Below are positions 1-9,205 of a DNA stretch of 64,000 nt, piece by piece; the stretch's first letter is position 1, and every line of letters starts with the position of its first letter. The notes under the pieces were generated by a model. It did not search any database and was not told where the DNA came from. It saw nothing but the letters and a program-made list of their open reading frames with translations. This stretch comes from CAZMNY01 sp964567745. GTDB lineage: Bacteria > Planctomycetota > Planctomycetia > Pirellulales > Pirellulaceae. The stretch spans positions 1 to 64,000 of the forward strand of contig CAZMNY010000043.1 of assembly GCA_964567745.1 (NCBI GenBank), read 5' to 3'. A program made the position numbers and the translations under genes.

Positions 1-60
1 GGCGTTTGTTGCTGGAGTCGAACTTCTTCGCGACCAGTTTCCGGTGCCAGCGGAGGGAGA

Positions 61-252
61 ATTCTCGGACAGACGGAAGCAACCTTCCCAATGGGCACTC
101 TACGACAAGAAACCGAGAGCGCCAGACCGAATCGTGCGTCGTTGCAAAGTGTTGCGAACACTGCGGATAAGCAGCGACATCTGTCGCACCGCAAATTCGC
201 CTTCAGAGCTAACACGCGTGTCGCTCCGATTTCGCAAACGTAAAAGAGCACA
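61..252. repeat. Dispersed ~190-bp repeat, copy A
   Basis: This stretch aligns over its whole length, at roughly three quarters identity by eye, with 16003-16192. Shared blocks include AGACGGAAGCAACC, AGTGTTGCG and CAGAGCTAAC. A short open frame (44-274, plus) is similar in both copies at the protein level, but copy B has an early stop, so I treat it as a repeat and not as a gene. The rest of 1-553 holds no convincing gene. Confidence 0.6.
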
Positions 253-454
253 CTGGAAGCAACGCTCTTCGTAACCACTCTCGGTTTTTCTAGCAGCCAG
301 AAACCGTTGCCACAACGGTTCTTGGCGAGTTCGCGTTTCGTTCGCCTCACGCACGCCATGGTCCCTTCCGCGAACATTCTTTTGGCCACTTCGCCGACAG
401 TTCGCGCGCCGACCGGGTAGTTAACAGATAGAGGCACAGCTGATCAACAAACAT

Positions 455-525
455 CGGGCAACTTGCCCGTGTTGCTGACAGATCGCTGCGCTACTCGGTA
501 GGTAAACAACATACGCCCGTTGTTT
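455..525 (+). promoter_or_regulatory. Two palindromes upstream of the RepA-like gene
   Basis: A 15-bp palindrome, CGGGCAA-C-TTGCCCG, lies at 455-469. An inverted repeat AAACAAC-8 nt-GTTGTTT lies at 504-525. Both are within 100 bp of the start at 554, so they could be operator sites for autoregulation of the module. This is inferred from position and symmetry only; no regulator is identified. Confidence 0.35.
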
Positions 526-553
526 GCCGTTAACGAAAGGAGTGAATGAACGA

Positions 554-2140
554 ATGATGCAGGTCCCCCAAGGTCATGTTCGGTTCTACGAGGATGGCCC
601 GTGGCTGTCTTGCACGCCCCAGCAGCAGGCCGCTGAACAGGCATATCGAGAAGCTTTCATGGCCGCTGCTCGTGAAGCCGTCAAATGGGATGAAGTCGAT
701 GAGGCCGCCATCGAACACGCATGGGGCGAGCGGAGGCGGGCGCGCGAGCAGGCCGAGATGATTGTGCCCTCGGCCGACCTCTTTGGCGATGGTCCATGGA
801 TCGGCGAGCAGGTCATCTATCAGGAAGGACACGAGGTCGAGGCTTCCCGGACCCGTGGACGCGTCCACGGGTTTGAGTTCGTGCGCCAATGCTGGGATGA
901 ACTTGTTAAAGCCGGTGTAGAGCCAGGGATTATCGGGCGCGAGATCATTTCGCCGTGGCTGGATCGCGTAGCCGAGTGGCTCGCTCGCGACATCGACCCC
1001 GAGCGGATCTACCTTCCGCCGCGTCCCGACGATTGTCTCACGGAAAGGCAACGCCGCATGTTGGATCAAGCGAAGCGGGCCATCGCTGCCGGCGACCCCA
1101 ACAAGCCGCACGCGATCCTGCAAAGCCTGGTCGTCGTCACTCGCGAATCGCTCGAATGGTTGTGGCCTGGACGTATTCCACTGGGAAAGCTGACTCTGCT
1201 TGCCGGCGATCCCGGTTTGGGCAAGTCATTCGTAACGCTGGACATCGCATCCCGCGTTTCGCGCGGAGATGCCTGGCCTGACATGCCGCTGCTCAAGCAG
1301 ACACCTGGCGACGTGATCCTGCTCAATGCCGAGGATGACCTCGCCGACACCATTGCGCCACGACTCGACAAGATGAGTGCCGACGACTCGCGGATTCTCG
1401 CGCTGGAGGGCATCGAAGCAGATGGGAAACGGCGACACTTCTCGCTCGAGGCCGATCTGCCGCGGCTCGAGGAAGTACTGGCCGAGAACGAGGACATACG
1501 ACTGGTGGTGATTGATCCCATCGCTGCCTATTGCGGAGCAGTTGATTCTCACAAGAACAGTGATGTGCGAGGACTACTTGCGCCACTGGCAGAATTGGCT
1601 GGTCGGTATCGAGTAGCGATCGTGTCCGTGACGCACCTCAGTAAGTCGGGTGGAACTAAAGCAGTCTACCGAGCGATGGGCTCGCTGGCGTTCGCGGCAG
1701 CAGCGCGGGCGGTGTGGGCGATCACCAAGGACAGCGACGATCCGGAGCGTCGATTGTTCCTGCCCGCCAAGCTCAATCTTGCCCGTGATCCGGACGGGCT
1801 GGCCTATCGAATTGTTGAAGGGCGCGTTGCCTGGGAAAACGATCCGGTCAAGCTGCATGCAGACGACGCCTTCGCAGCCGAGTTGCGGGTGACAAACACC
1901 ACCAGCAATCGCGGGTTGGAACGTCGAGAGGCGGCCATGTGGTTGCGGGAACAACTGGCCAGCGGTCCCGTGCCGACAAGCCAGCTGATGACCGATGCGA
2001 AGGAAAACGGTTTTGCCGAACGTACGCTGCGCCGCGCGTTCAAAGAGATCGGTGGCCGTTCCAAGAAGGGCGGCGATGGGCAATGGTCCTGGGCGCTGCC
2101 AGGTGAAGCTGGCCAGCAAGATGGCCACGATCCCCCGTGA
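554..2140 (+). CDS. RepA-like AAA family ATPase (replicative helicase type)
   Basis: The 528-aa protein has a P-loop, GDPGLGKS, at about residues 218-225 and a Walker B strand, LVVID, at about 317-321. The core resembles the RepA/AAA_25 hexameric helicases that plasmids and phages use to open their origins (family knowledge). The N-terminal 200 residues are less conserved and may bind DNA or a partner. The C-terminal 100 residues contain an HTH-like stretch. A TTG at 524 is also in frame, but AAAGGAG at 535-541 fits the tandem ATGs at 554/557 better. It is first in a rightward module that ends in a serine recombinase. The TGGCCA cluster starting inside its 3' end supports a replication role. 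A primase-helicase or generic AAA_25 protein cannot be excluded. Confidence 0.75.
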   Translation: MMQVPQGHVRFYEDGPWLSCTPQQQAAEQAYREAFMAAAREAVKWDEVDEAAIEHAWGERRRAREQAEMIVPSADLFGDGPWIGEQVIYQEGHEVEASRTRGRVHGFEFVRQCWDELVKAGVEPGIIGREIISPWLDRVAEWLARDIDPERIYLPPRPDDCLTERQRRMLDQAKRAIAAGDPNKPHAILQSLVVVTRESLEWLWPGRIPLGKLTLLAGDPGLGKSFVTLDIASRVSRGDAWPDMPLLKQTPGDVILLNAEDDLADTIAPRLDKMSADDSRILALEGIEADGKRRHFSLEADLPRLEEVLAENEDIRLVVIDPIAAYCGAVDSHKNSDVRGLLAPLAELAGRYRVAIVSVTHLSKSGGTKAVYRAMGSLAFAAAARAVWAITKDSDDPERRLFLPAKLNLARDPDGLAYRIVEGRVAWENDPVKLHADDAFAAELRVTNTTSNRGLERREAAMWLREQLASGPVPTSQLMTDAKENGFAERTLRRAFKEIGGRSKKGGDGQWSWALPGEAGQQDGHDPP

Positions 2141-2308
2141 TGGCAGAGTTGGCCAGTTGGCAGTCTTGGCAGCCTTCAAGATGGCCAACTGGCCACACAA
2201 AAAGAAGATGGCCACCAAATTGAACCGAGAGAGAGTGTGTGTTTTGCTCGGGAAAGAATGGAAGGCTGCCAACTGGCCAACCCGTATGTGACGGAGGCCA
2301 AGTGGCCA
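2110..2308. repeat. Iteron-like TGGCCA cluster, candidate replication origin
   Basis: Eight TGGCCA palindromes lie within 200 bp, at 2110, 2122, 2150, 2182, 2190, 2209, 2274 and 2303. A perfect 16-bp inverted repeat, GTTGGCCAGTTGGCAG at 2148-2163 and its complement at 2266-2281, frames the middle. AGATGGCCA recurs three times. The cluster starts in the 3' end of the RepA-like gene and fills the gap to the next gene. Iterons beside a rep gene are typical of plasmid origins; that this is one is inference. Confidence 0.5.
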
Positions 2309-2429
2309 TGTTGGTGAAGGATTCGGAAATGGTTCCTTCCGAGAAATGGCCTTCAAGTGTCCCACGTGGGAACCGTCGCTAATGGTGGCACAGTTTGTTT
2401 CAAGAGTCCGAAAGTTGGAGATGCGATCG

Positions 2430-3146
2430 ATGAGGCAACTTACAGACGAGAACGCGACAGAGGGCCAACAGGACGTCGACGCGACGGCCTTATTCGAAAG
2501 GGTGGAGTGGCTGTGCCGCACGGTGGCCCAACGTGACCTTGGAGCGACGCCCCTCTATATCGTGCCGACATGCAACTTGCCCGAAGACAACGGCGGCACG
2601 ATCGATTGCAAGGGCTTCACCACGCCGAGCCTTGACCTTTATCTGAAGGACGACATCCCGAAGTATCGCGGGCGCGGACCGTGCATGGTCATCGAGTATC
2701 CCATCGCAGGCGATCTCTTGCCCGAAGATGTCGAGCACTCTGCGCTGGTCACCGTGCTGCACGAACTGGCTCACATTCTCGATCGGCCTGCCCTGTACGC
2801 TGACCGAACTGGGGTTAGCCCGGACGAGATCAAGTTCGAGTCGCTTGTTATCGCCAATGTGTCGCGGAAGCCACGTCGCCTCAATCTGCCACCGTACTTC
2901 GGCCACGGCAGCGAATTCATTCGCGCCTGCCTGCACTTGCGACATAGGACGCGACTGGCGGGTATCCATATCGCCGCCAACAACCTATGCGGTGGCTGGC
3001 AATACGGTTTGTCTCACGCGAGCCGATACGCTCGGGCACTGGGCAATGAGCCCGCTCGAATGATCGATGCGACATTTCGCGAAATCCTGACATCGCCGCC
3101 ACCAACTCCGTTCCGTGAGTTGTGGGAACGCGACATCCGTGACTGA
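2430..3146 (+). CDS. Zincin-like metallopeptidase domain protein
   Basis: The 238-aa protein carries a zinc-binding HELAH motif at about residues 111-115 and a downstream GHGSEF segment at about 158-163 that could supply the third ligand, an arrangement like SprT/WLM-type zincins. There is no signal peptide, so it should act in the cytoplasm. The start is set by GGAG at 2417-2420, nine bases before ATG 2430; the in-frame ATG at 2421 is too close to it and 2346 lacks a site. It sits between the RepA-like gene and a coiled-coil gene inside the mobile module. It could process a replication or partner protein, but no substrate is visible. The exact family is not certain. Confidence 0.6.
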   Translation: MRQLTDENATEGQQDVDATALFERVEWLCRTVAQRDLGATPLYIVPTCNLPEDNGGTIDCKGFTTPSLDLYLKDDIPKYRGRGPCMVIEYPIAGDLLPEDVEHSALVTVLHELAHILDRPALYADRTGVSPDEIKFESLVIANVSRKPRRLNLPPYFGHGSEFIRACLHLRHRTRLAGIHIAANNLCGGWQYGLSHASRYARALGNEPARMIDATFREILTSPPPTPFRELWERDIRD

Positions 3147-3180
3147 TAGTTCCAACCGCCATCGAATGAAAGGAATCGCA

Positions 3181-3888
3181 ATGACCTTGAGTACTCTTTT
3201 TGACCGTATCGCAGGAAAGCAACGAGAACGTCAGCAAGCGCGCGAAGCCGACTTCCGCGCTCTCGTGGTCGACATTGCCGACGATAAAGATCCTGATCCA
3301 GACCTCGTCGACCACATCCTGGCCGGCACCAAGAATAGCCTCGACGGTCTGCGGTCCGCCGTTGAACTTTTGTTGCGCCGGCACGAACTGCGGGCAACGT
3401 ATGAAAAAGCTGCTCGACTTACCAAGGAGCGCGCGGGCATCGAGCGGGAAATCGCCGAGGCCGACAGGCTCCTCGAACAGGCTGAAGTACTCCACGAAGA
3501 AACGACCACACCACTCTATGGTCGCATCGAAGCCATCAAGCAAGCAAATGTCGCGGCAGACCGAGCGCGCCGTGAGCTGTGGGAAACCTGTGCTGATCCA
3601 GATCTTCAGAATCGCTTGGCTCGTGTGTCTCAACGCTTCAAGGAGCTCAGTGAAAAACACGTTCAGATCAAGAACCGCGCGGCCGATACGCATCGATTCG
3701 CCGAAGGTGATCGACGCGAAGTGGGATTCGCTGCGAACAAGACCCACGCCGACGAATTGAACGAACGGGCGGATCGGTATGAGAAGAAGGCGACAAAGCT
3801 CGAATCGGAGGCGGCACAGTTGCTGCCACAGATTAAGAAGTTGGAACAAGAAGAGCAGCGTATTCGGGAGCAGATGCTCAAGCCATAG
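3181..3888 (+). CDS. Coiled-coil protein of the mobile module, unknown function
   Basis: The 235-aa protein is highly charged and mostly alpha-helical. Long heptad-like Glu/Lys/Arg/Leu stretches run from about residue 65 to 130 and from 180 to the end. It has no signal peptide, membrane segment or catalytic motif. AAAGGA six bases before ATG 3181 supports the start. It lies 34 bp after the zincin gene and probably shares its transcript. A structural or DNA-segregation role is possible, but I do not recognise the family. The 291 bp that follow (3889-4179) hold no gene. Confidence 0.55.
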   Translation: MTLSTLFDRIAGKQRERQQAREADFRALVVDIADDKDPDPDLVDHILAGTKNSLDGLRSAVELLLRRHELRATYEKAARLTKERAGIEREIAEADRLLEQAEVLHEETTTPLYGRIEAIKQANVAADRARRELWETCADPDLQNRLARVSQRFKELSEKHVQIKNRAADTHRFAEGDRREVGFAANKTHADELNERADRYEKKATKLESEAAQLLPQIKKLEQEEQRIREQMLKP

Positions 3889-4179
3889 TCCGCTCACGGT
3901 TCTGGCTCGGTCGTCCCAAGATGCCGGTTTGTTCTTTGACAATTTGGTTTGGTCTTGTCGTGAGCCGTCGGGGCGTGGCGAACGCCGGCTCACCTAGCTT
4001 TGTGCCCACCTTGCGTTTTGCCACCATCGGCGTTTAACGGTCCGTCCCCGCAGTCATGCAGGCCAGATTAGCGTCAGAAAGTACTCGAGTTTTCGGTCGG
4101 TGGCCTTGAGTTCCCGCCCGAAACGAGGCTCAGTGTCCACTCGGGTTAACGAATTCGAGACCGAGACAAGGAGAAACGC

Positions 4180-4677
4180 ATGCCATTGAACGTTGGAAAA
4201 GAAATTGTCGCGTTGGAGCGGATGACCGTAAGTGAACTGCGCGAACGGTACGAGGAGCTGTTTAACGAGACGACGCGGGCCCGCAACCGCACATGGCTGA
4301 TCCGTCGCATGATCTGGCGGATGCAGTCGCTGGAACAGGGCGGCCTAACTGAACACGCGATTCGGCAGGCGCGCGAATTGGCCAATGGCGCCGACCTGCG
4401 GGTTACGGCGCCGCGCGCGTCAAAGCTGTCGCCGGATGCGGCGGAGCAAACGAAGACAATGGCCTGCCGCATCGATGGCTCGCGCGTGCCACTCCCCGGC
4501 ACCGTGATAACGCGCCGCTACAAAGGTCAACTGATTCAGGTAACGGTCGTAACTAACGGCTTTGAATTCGAAGGCGAACTCTTCAAGTCGCTCAGCGCCG
4601 TGGCGGAGAGAATCACCGGTTCGCACTGGAATGGATACAAGTTTTTCAATTTGAACAAGGAAGGAGAGAGCCGATGA
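4180..4677 (+). CDS. DUF2924 domain protein, recombinase-associated
   Basis: The 165-aa basic protein has the DUF2924 pattern: an N-terminal helical part with LRERYEELFNE and WLIRRMIWRMQ, then a C-terminal half with PGTVITRRYKG, a hydrophobic strand, and TGSHWNGYKFF near the end. This family is found beside large serine recombinases in phages and genomic islands (family knowledge) and probably helps recombination or binds DNA. AAGGAG six bases before the ATG fixes the start. The last four bases overlap the recombinase start (ATGA), so the two are translationally coupled. Confidence 0.75.
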   Translation: MPLNVGKEIVALERMTVSELRERYEELFNETTRARNRTWLIRRMIWRMQSLEQGGLTEHAIRQARELANGADLRVTAPRASKLSPDAAEQTKTMACRIDGSRVPLPGTVITRRYKGQLIQVTVVTNGFEFEGELFKSLSAVAERITGSHWNGYKFFNLNKEGESR

Positions 4678-6233
4678 CGCGCCGTAACAAACAATTCGAG
4701 GCTCCAACCGTGCGGTGCGCAATCTACACACGGAAGTCGACCGAAGAGGGCCTTGAGCAGGAATTCAACTCGCTGGACGCTCAGCGCGATTCGGGCGAAG
4801 CTTACATCGCATCACAGAAGCACGAAGGATGGCAGTGCCATCCCGAGCATTACGACGACGGCGGATTCACGGGCGGCAACATGGATCGGCCGGCTCTCCG
4901 GAGACTGCTGGCCGACATCGAAACGGGCAAGATCGACTGCGTCTTAGTTTACAAGGTCGATCGACTGAGCAGATCGCTGTTGGATTTCGCCCGCATGATG
5001 GAGGTGTTCGAGCAGCACAATGTATCGTTTGTGAGTGTCACCCAGCAATTCAACACCGCAACTTCTATGGGGAGGCTCGTCTTAAACGTGTTGCTCTCGT
5101 TCGCCCAGTTCGAACGCGAGATGATCAGTGAGCGCGTCCGCGACAAGATTGCCGCCTCCCGTCGAAAGGGAAAATGGTCCGGTGGTATGCCGATTCTCGG
5201 ATACACCGTAAAGGACACGAAGCTCATCGTGAACGAGGTTGAATCCCAACGCGTGCGGCAGATATTCGAGTTGTATCTCGAATACCAGTCTCTGTTGGCC
5301 ACCGTGACGGAACTCAATCGCCGCGGCTGGACGACGAAACGCTGGACGACCAAGAAGGGAACGCAGCGGGGCGGCAAGCAGTTCACCAAGAATAGTCTCT
5401 ATTCGCTGCTGACGAACGTCACGTACGTCGGCAAGATCAAGTACAAGGACGAGGTTCACAACGGCGAGCACGAAGCCATCGTGCCCGACAATCTCTTCCA
5501 GCATGCCCAGACGCTCTTGCAGCGCAACGGACACACCGGCGGCAGAGCCGTCCGCAACAAGCACGGCGCTTTGCTGCGAGGCCTGCTGCGCTGCGGTCCT
5601 TGTGGATGTGCAATGTCGCATACCTACACGTCAAAGGGGAATCGCCGCTACCGCTATTACGTCTGCGGCACGGCGCAGCAGCGTGGCTGGTCAGAATGTC
5701 CCTCGCCCTCCGTTCCTGCTGGCGAGATCGAGCGGTTCGTCGTCGAACAGATCAAATGCATCGGCCGCGATCCCGCTGTCATCGCCGAAACCGTCCGCCA
5801 GGTCCGCCAGCAGACAGAAGGTGTCATCGAGCGGTTGAACCATGAGCGCAAGGCAATTCAGCAGCAGCTGCGAGACGACAACGCCCGACTGCAAGTTGCC
5901 GCCGCCGTTGCCGACGATGTGGAACGTGTTTCGGGCCTGGCGGAGTCCCAGGAACGCATTCGCAGCGCCGAGCGCCGACTAACCGAAATCGACAACGAGT
6001 TGATCACGCTCAATGGCGAACTCGCCGATAATGCGGAGGTAGGCGAGGCGTTAGATAACTTCGAGGACCTGTGGAAGGCCCTCGTACCGCGCGAACAAGC
6101 TCGCGTACTGGAACTGCTGGTTGAGCGTGTCGAATACGACGGCGAGCGTGGCATCGTTTCACTCACGTTTCACCACAGCGGCATCAAGTCGCTAACCCAA
6201 GAACTCGCCAAACAACAGGAGGACGCGGCATGA
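4674..6233 (+). CDS. Large serine recombinase (site-specific integrase)
   Basis: The 519-aa protein has a resolvase domain with catalytic Ser22 in YTRKSTEEG, the VYKVDRLSRS motif near residue 98 and an FEREMISERV helix. A recombinase domain starts around GMPILGYTV. A zinc-ribbon has the cysteine pattern CGPCGC...C...C, and a C-terminal coiled coil is rich in Glu/Arg. These are the parts of phage and island large serine integrases, which join att sites through a Ser-DNA bond. Its length matches the family. It overlaps DUF2924 upstream and a small HTH gene downstream, each by ATGA. It looks intact, so the module may still be mobile, although I could not find its att sites. Confidence 0.92.
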   Translation: MTRRNKQFEAPTVRCAIYTRKSTEEGLEQEFNSLDAQRDSGEAYIASQKHEGWQCHPEHYDDGGFTGGNMDRPALRRLLADIETGKIDCVLVYKVDRLSRSLLDFARMMEVFEQHNVSFVSVTQQFNTATSMGRLVLNVLLSFAQFEREMISERVRDKIAASRRKGKWSGGMPILGYTVKDTKLIVNEVESQRVRQIFELYLEYQSLLATVTELNRRGWTTKRWTTKKGTQRGGKQFTKNSLYSLLTNVTYVGKIKYKDEVHNGEHEAIVPDNLFQHAQTLLQRNGHTGGRAVRNKHGALLRGLLRCGPCGCAMSHTYTSKGNRRYRYYVCGTAQQRGWSECPSPSVPAGEIERFVVEQIKCIGRDPAVIAETVRQVRQQTEGVIERLNHERKAIQQQLRDDNARLQVAAAVADDVERVSGLAESQERIRSAERRLTEIDNELITLNGELADNAEVGEALDNFEDLWKALVPREQARVLELLVERVEYDGERGIVSLTFHHSGIKSLTQELAKQQEDAA

Positions 6234-6634
6234 ACGAGACGCTTAAGGTCACTCGCAAGTTTCACGTCGCCCGCAACCAACACGGTCGCAAGCAGCTTCG
6301 CAACGGCAAAGCGCGGGACGTGCCGGTCGGTCGTGTCCCCCGCATCGCCCGTTTAATGGCCTTGGCGATCCGCTGCGACCAACTGATCCGCGACGGCGTT
6401 ATCGCCAACCAGTCGGAACTCGCCGACTTCGGACGAATCACGACGGCACGCATGACCCAAGTCATGACACTCCTGAACTTGGCCTCTGATCTCCAGGAAC
6501 AAATCCTCTTCTTGCGTCGGACCGTGCATGGCCGGGACACGATCAAAGAAACGGATGTGCGACCAATCGCCCATACACTCGACTGGCGCAAGCAGCGGCG
6601 GATGTGGGCCGCCCTTAGACGAAACGCCAACTGA
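6230..6634 (+). CDS. Small HTH-like protein downstream of the serine recombinase
   Basis: The 134-aa basic protein begins on the ATGA that ends the recombinase. A helix-turn-helix-like stretch (ANQSELADFG then TTARMTQVMTLL, about residues 60-85) resembles ParB/KorB-type HTH segments. The family occurs after DUF2924-recombinase pairs. It may act as a directionality or regulatory partner, which is inferred from context. The gene ends 100 bp before the convergent EF-hand operon; I see no clear terminator between them. Confidence 0.6.
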   Translation: MNETLKVTRKFHVARNQHGRKQLRNGKARDVPVGRVPRIARLMALAIRCDQLIRDGVIANQSELADFGRITTARMTQVMTLLNLASDLQEQILFLRRTVHGRDTIKETDVRPIAHTLDWRKQRRMWAALRRNAN

Positions 6635-6735
6635 CACCAGTCGCTGCGACGAGACACGCCAGACTGTCGTGGATTTGTTCTCGATCTCTGCCGATTCCAA
6701 TACGTGGTCGCGCGGCCGGGATGGGAGATCAAGAG

Positions 6736-8412
6736 TTAGCGGCGGCGCGACGCTTCCATTTCCGCTGGACTGATCTCTCCGTCGCTGTCACGGTCCATTT
6801 TGTTGAACATTCGCTCTGCGTTTCCGATTGCCTCGATTCGAGTCAGGACGCCATCTCCGTCACGGTCGATTTCTTTCGAGTGGCCTTTCAGGAATCCTCC
6901 CATTGCACTACGTGAACCGCCCCGCGCGGACAACTCGCTGGCGGTAAGCTTGCCGTCATGGTTCGCGTCGTAGCCTGCGAATGCCTTGGTTGCTTCGCCG
7001 ACAATCTCTTTCCGGCTGATGATCTTATTCTTATCGAGATCGATCTCATCCTTGTGAACAAGAATCCACGGCTGACGTGGTCCTTCGCCCAATTGTGGGC
7101 CACGAGGCGCGCCTGCCCGGGCGGTTGGTTTGAAGCGCTCGGGACCACTCGCGGTAAGTTCTTCACGCGTGACGCTCCCGTCGCTGTTTCTGTCGAGGGC
7201 ACGGAGAGATACCGCCGCTTTTTGCAGTTCGGTTTTATCAATTTTGTTGTCAGCGTTTGTATCAAGTGCTCGAACGATGGGGTCACCACCACCGTCCTGA
7301 GGCGGTCTGCCACGTTCATTCATCGCCCCTGGATCTCTTTGCGGCTGATCTTGTCGGGAAGGCGGCTCCGAATTTCGACGACGGTTTCCTCCATTACCAC
7401 CACGTCGACGTGGAGTGTAGGTCTCAGTGGTCGTGCCTTGTGGTGAAACAAAACGAAAGTTTGCTGATCCGTTTTCGGCAACTGTGTACTGCACCGATCG
7501 CTTTTCACCGAACACCTCATACCGAACAACATAACTGCTGGGCTTTGGCGTCTCAAATCCGGTGATCTTCGCCCCTCGCAGGCCGCGCAAAGCAGGACGC
7601 ACGCCCTGTGCGCGCGGTTGTGGATCAACCTGACCTCCACGCTCGATCACCTCGCCATAAAAACCACCGTTCAAGTACGGATACGTTTTCGTTGCGTGAT
7701 AGTGATACGCTCCGTCCGGACCGGTGTGGCCGTTAAGCCAATCCAAATCTGTTGGCGGTTTGCCGTTGGGGTCGTTGTAGCCATGGATCGGATACCCATC
7801 GAGCGCCACCGCGATCGGCTTGCCGACTCCAACAAGTTTTTCAAGATGCACTGGAGCGATATGGTAGTGGTAATCGTCCGCTCGCCCGCAGTGCCCACCC
7901 CACTGGTCCAGCTCACCCGCCAAGAACGTATCGGTCCTGCCGTCGTTCTTGATGGGGTTGAAGATCGGGACGCCGTTGGCTGCCAGAGCGATTGCTCCGC
8001 GAAAGAAACTTGTTTTGGCGGACAGCGGGTTCTTCGCGGGAACAGGATGAAGAGGAATCCTCCATGCGTTATTTCCGGTGTACGGCTGAGGAAGCGGAAC
8101 CTGTTGCTGCCAGGCTGTGATGCCGATCATCATCGGATGATCCGGCATGCCGCTGGATTCGACGTACAGGAAGTTTCGGTCAAATCGGACCTTCACCTTC
8201 TTCGCAAATGGCTCGAACAGCTTTGCAAGCTCCGGGCGGCCCGCTTCGGCGACACGGCGCTGGGCGACAAAGTGATACTGCGGCCTCTCTGTGTTGAGCC
8301 GGGAAATCTTCTTTTGTGTCTGGGCAGAAGGCGCATGTGAGTGACCCTCGTGAGCCAACGTCGAATGCGGCAACAAGGCCACGACGGCCGCGAGTAGGAG
8401 TATTCGATTCAT
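6736..8412 (-). CDS. Secreted YHYH-domain protein with six EF-hand loops
   Basis: The 558-aa protein starts with a signal peptide (about residues 1-20, ending STLAHE). A YHYH domain follows, with DDYHYH, GYPIHGY and GAYHYH motifs between about 170 and 245. After a Gly/Arg/Pro-rich linker, the C-terminal 180 residues hold six EF-hand-type loops beginning DTNADNK, DRNSDGS, DLDKNKI, DANHDGK, DRDGDGV and DRDSDGE. The EF-hands should bind calcium; the YHYH domain's function is unknown. It is the last gene of the eight-gene ECF-sigma operon, 38 bp after its neighbour, and should act outside the cytoplasmic membrane. Confidence 0.8.
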   Translation of the reverse strand: MNRILLLAAVVALLPHSTLAHEGHSHAPSAQTQKKISRLNTERPQYHFVAQRRVAEAGRPELAKLFEPFAKKVKVRFDRNFLYVESSGMPDHPMMIGITAWQQQVPLPQPYTGNNAWRIPLHPVPAKNPLSAKTSFFRGAIALAANGVPIFNPIKNDGRTDTFLAGELDQWGGHCGRADDYHYHIAPVHLEKLVGVGKPIAVALDGYPIHGYNDPNGKPPTDLDWLNGHTGPDGAYHYHATKTYPYLNGGFYGEVIERGGQVDPQPRAQGVRPALRGLRGAKITGFETPKPSSYVVRYEVFGEKRSVQYTVAENGSANFRFVSPQGTTTETYTPRRRGGNGGNRRRNSEPPSRQDQPQRDPGAMNERGRPPQDGGGDPIVRALDTNADNKIDKTELQKAAVSLRALDRNSDGSVTREELTASGPERFKPTARAGAPRGPQLGEGPRQPWILVHKDEIDLDKNKIISRKEIVGEATKAFAGYDANHDGKLTASELSARGGSRSAMGGFLKGHSKEIDRDGDGVLTRIEAIGNAERMFNKMDRDSDGEISPAEMEASRRR

Positions 8413-8450
8413 GGTGGTCGCTTGTGGCTGAGTTGGAATGTGTCGGTGGT

Positions 8451-9161
8451 CTAACGATTTTTCGGGCGGCGACGTCCGCCTCTTTGTGGCCGTTGAGGAA
8501 CGACGTCCGTAAGACCACGAAAGTCTGGACGATCTTTGCCGTCGGGCGGCGATTTCACGACCGTTCGGAACAAAACAAGATTGTCGAGCTTTACATCATC
8601 CGACCAGATGAACTTCGCTCCCTTGAAGTCATGTTCAAAGAACGGTGATTTCGGCCCAATTTCCTCTTCCGTGAATTCCTTCGCGCCCGGCCATTTGCCG
8701 TCGTCAAAGTCGATCGCGTACCAGTCTTTGGGAATTGGAATGTTCTTGACTCGCGGGTTCTTTGTGTCGCCGCCAACCGGTCCCCACGAGAACTTCTTTG
8801 CTTTCCAATTGGCGTTCGTTACCGTGCCGTCGCCCAGCTTCAGGATGAAGCCGCCATCGCCAATGTTTGTGTTGGCGTATTCCATGCCAGTTTTTGGATC
8901 AGCGTTGTCGATGGCCATCACTGCGATTGTCATGGGGTACGCCGGAAGCACGTCCACCGAAACAACGTTGTGCGGAACGAATGGAATCGAATCGACCGCA
9001 ACAAGTTCGCCGTTGATGTACAGTTTAAATGAGTTGTCCGCGTAGACATTCGCCTTGATGGTGTCTTCGATGCGAGGCTTGCGAGGAGGTTGTTGTGCCA
9101 TGACCGTTGCCTGACACAAAAGGGTAATGCCGATCGCACCCACCAAGAGCGATTTTATCAT
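8451..9161 (-). CDS. Secreted protein of the EF-hand operon, unknown function
   Basis: The 236-aa protein has a clear signal peptide (hydrophobic MIKSLLVGAIGITLL, cleavage after VMAQ). The mature part is rich in beta-strand patterns, with FKLYINGELV near residue 45, FDDGKWPGA near 150 and a basic Arg/Gly/Pro-rich tail. It resembles a galactose-binding or jelly-roll fold, but I cannot name a family. The open frame reaches back to 9275; the start at 9161 is chosen because the signal peptide begins there and the longer form would overlap the upstream gene. It lies 44 bp after the membrane-protein gene and 38 bp before the YHYH gene. Confidence 0.6.
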   Translation of the reverse strand: MIKSLLVGAIGITLLCQATVMAQQPPRKPRIEDTIKANVYADNSFKLYINGELVAVDSIPFVPHNVVSVDVLPAYPMTIAVMAIDNADPKTGMEYANTNIGDGGFILKLGDGTVTNANWKAKKFSWGPVGGDTKNPRVKNIPIPKDWYAIDFDDGKWPGAKEFTEEEIGPKSPFFEHDFKGAKFIWSDDVKLDNLVLFRTVVKSPPDGKDRPDFRGLTDVVPQRPQRGGRRRPKNR

Positions 9162-9205
9162 CGATTGTGTTCCCAAAGGGTTAGAGTTTTGGATGTGCTT
9201 ATTCG

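Noticed and set aside
44..274. 76-aa open frame at the left edge
   Set aside because: Its sister in the second copy of the repeat has an early stop, so the likeness is better explained by the DNA repeat.
2917..3993. 358-aa minus-strand frame across the zincin and coiled-coil genes
   Set aside because: It crosses two supported genes and a non-coding gap and lacks a start site.
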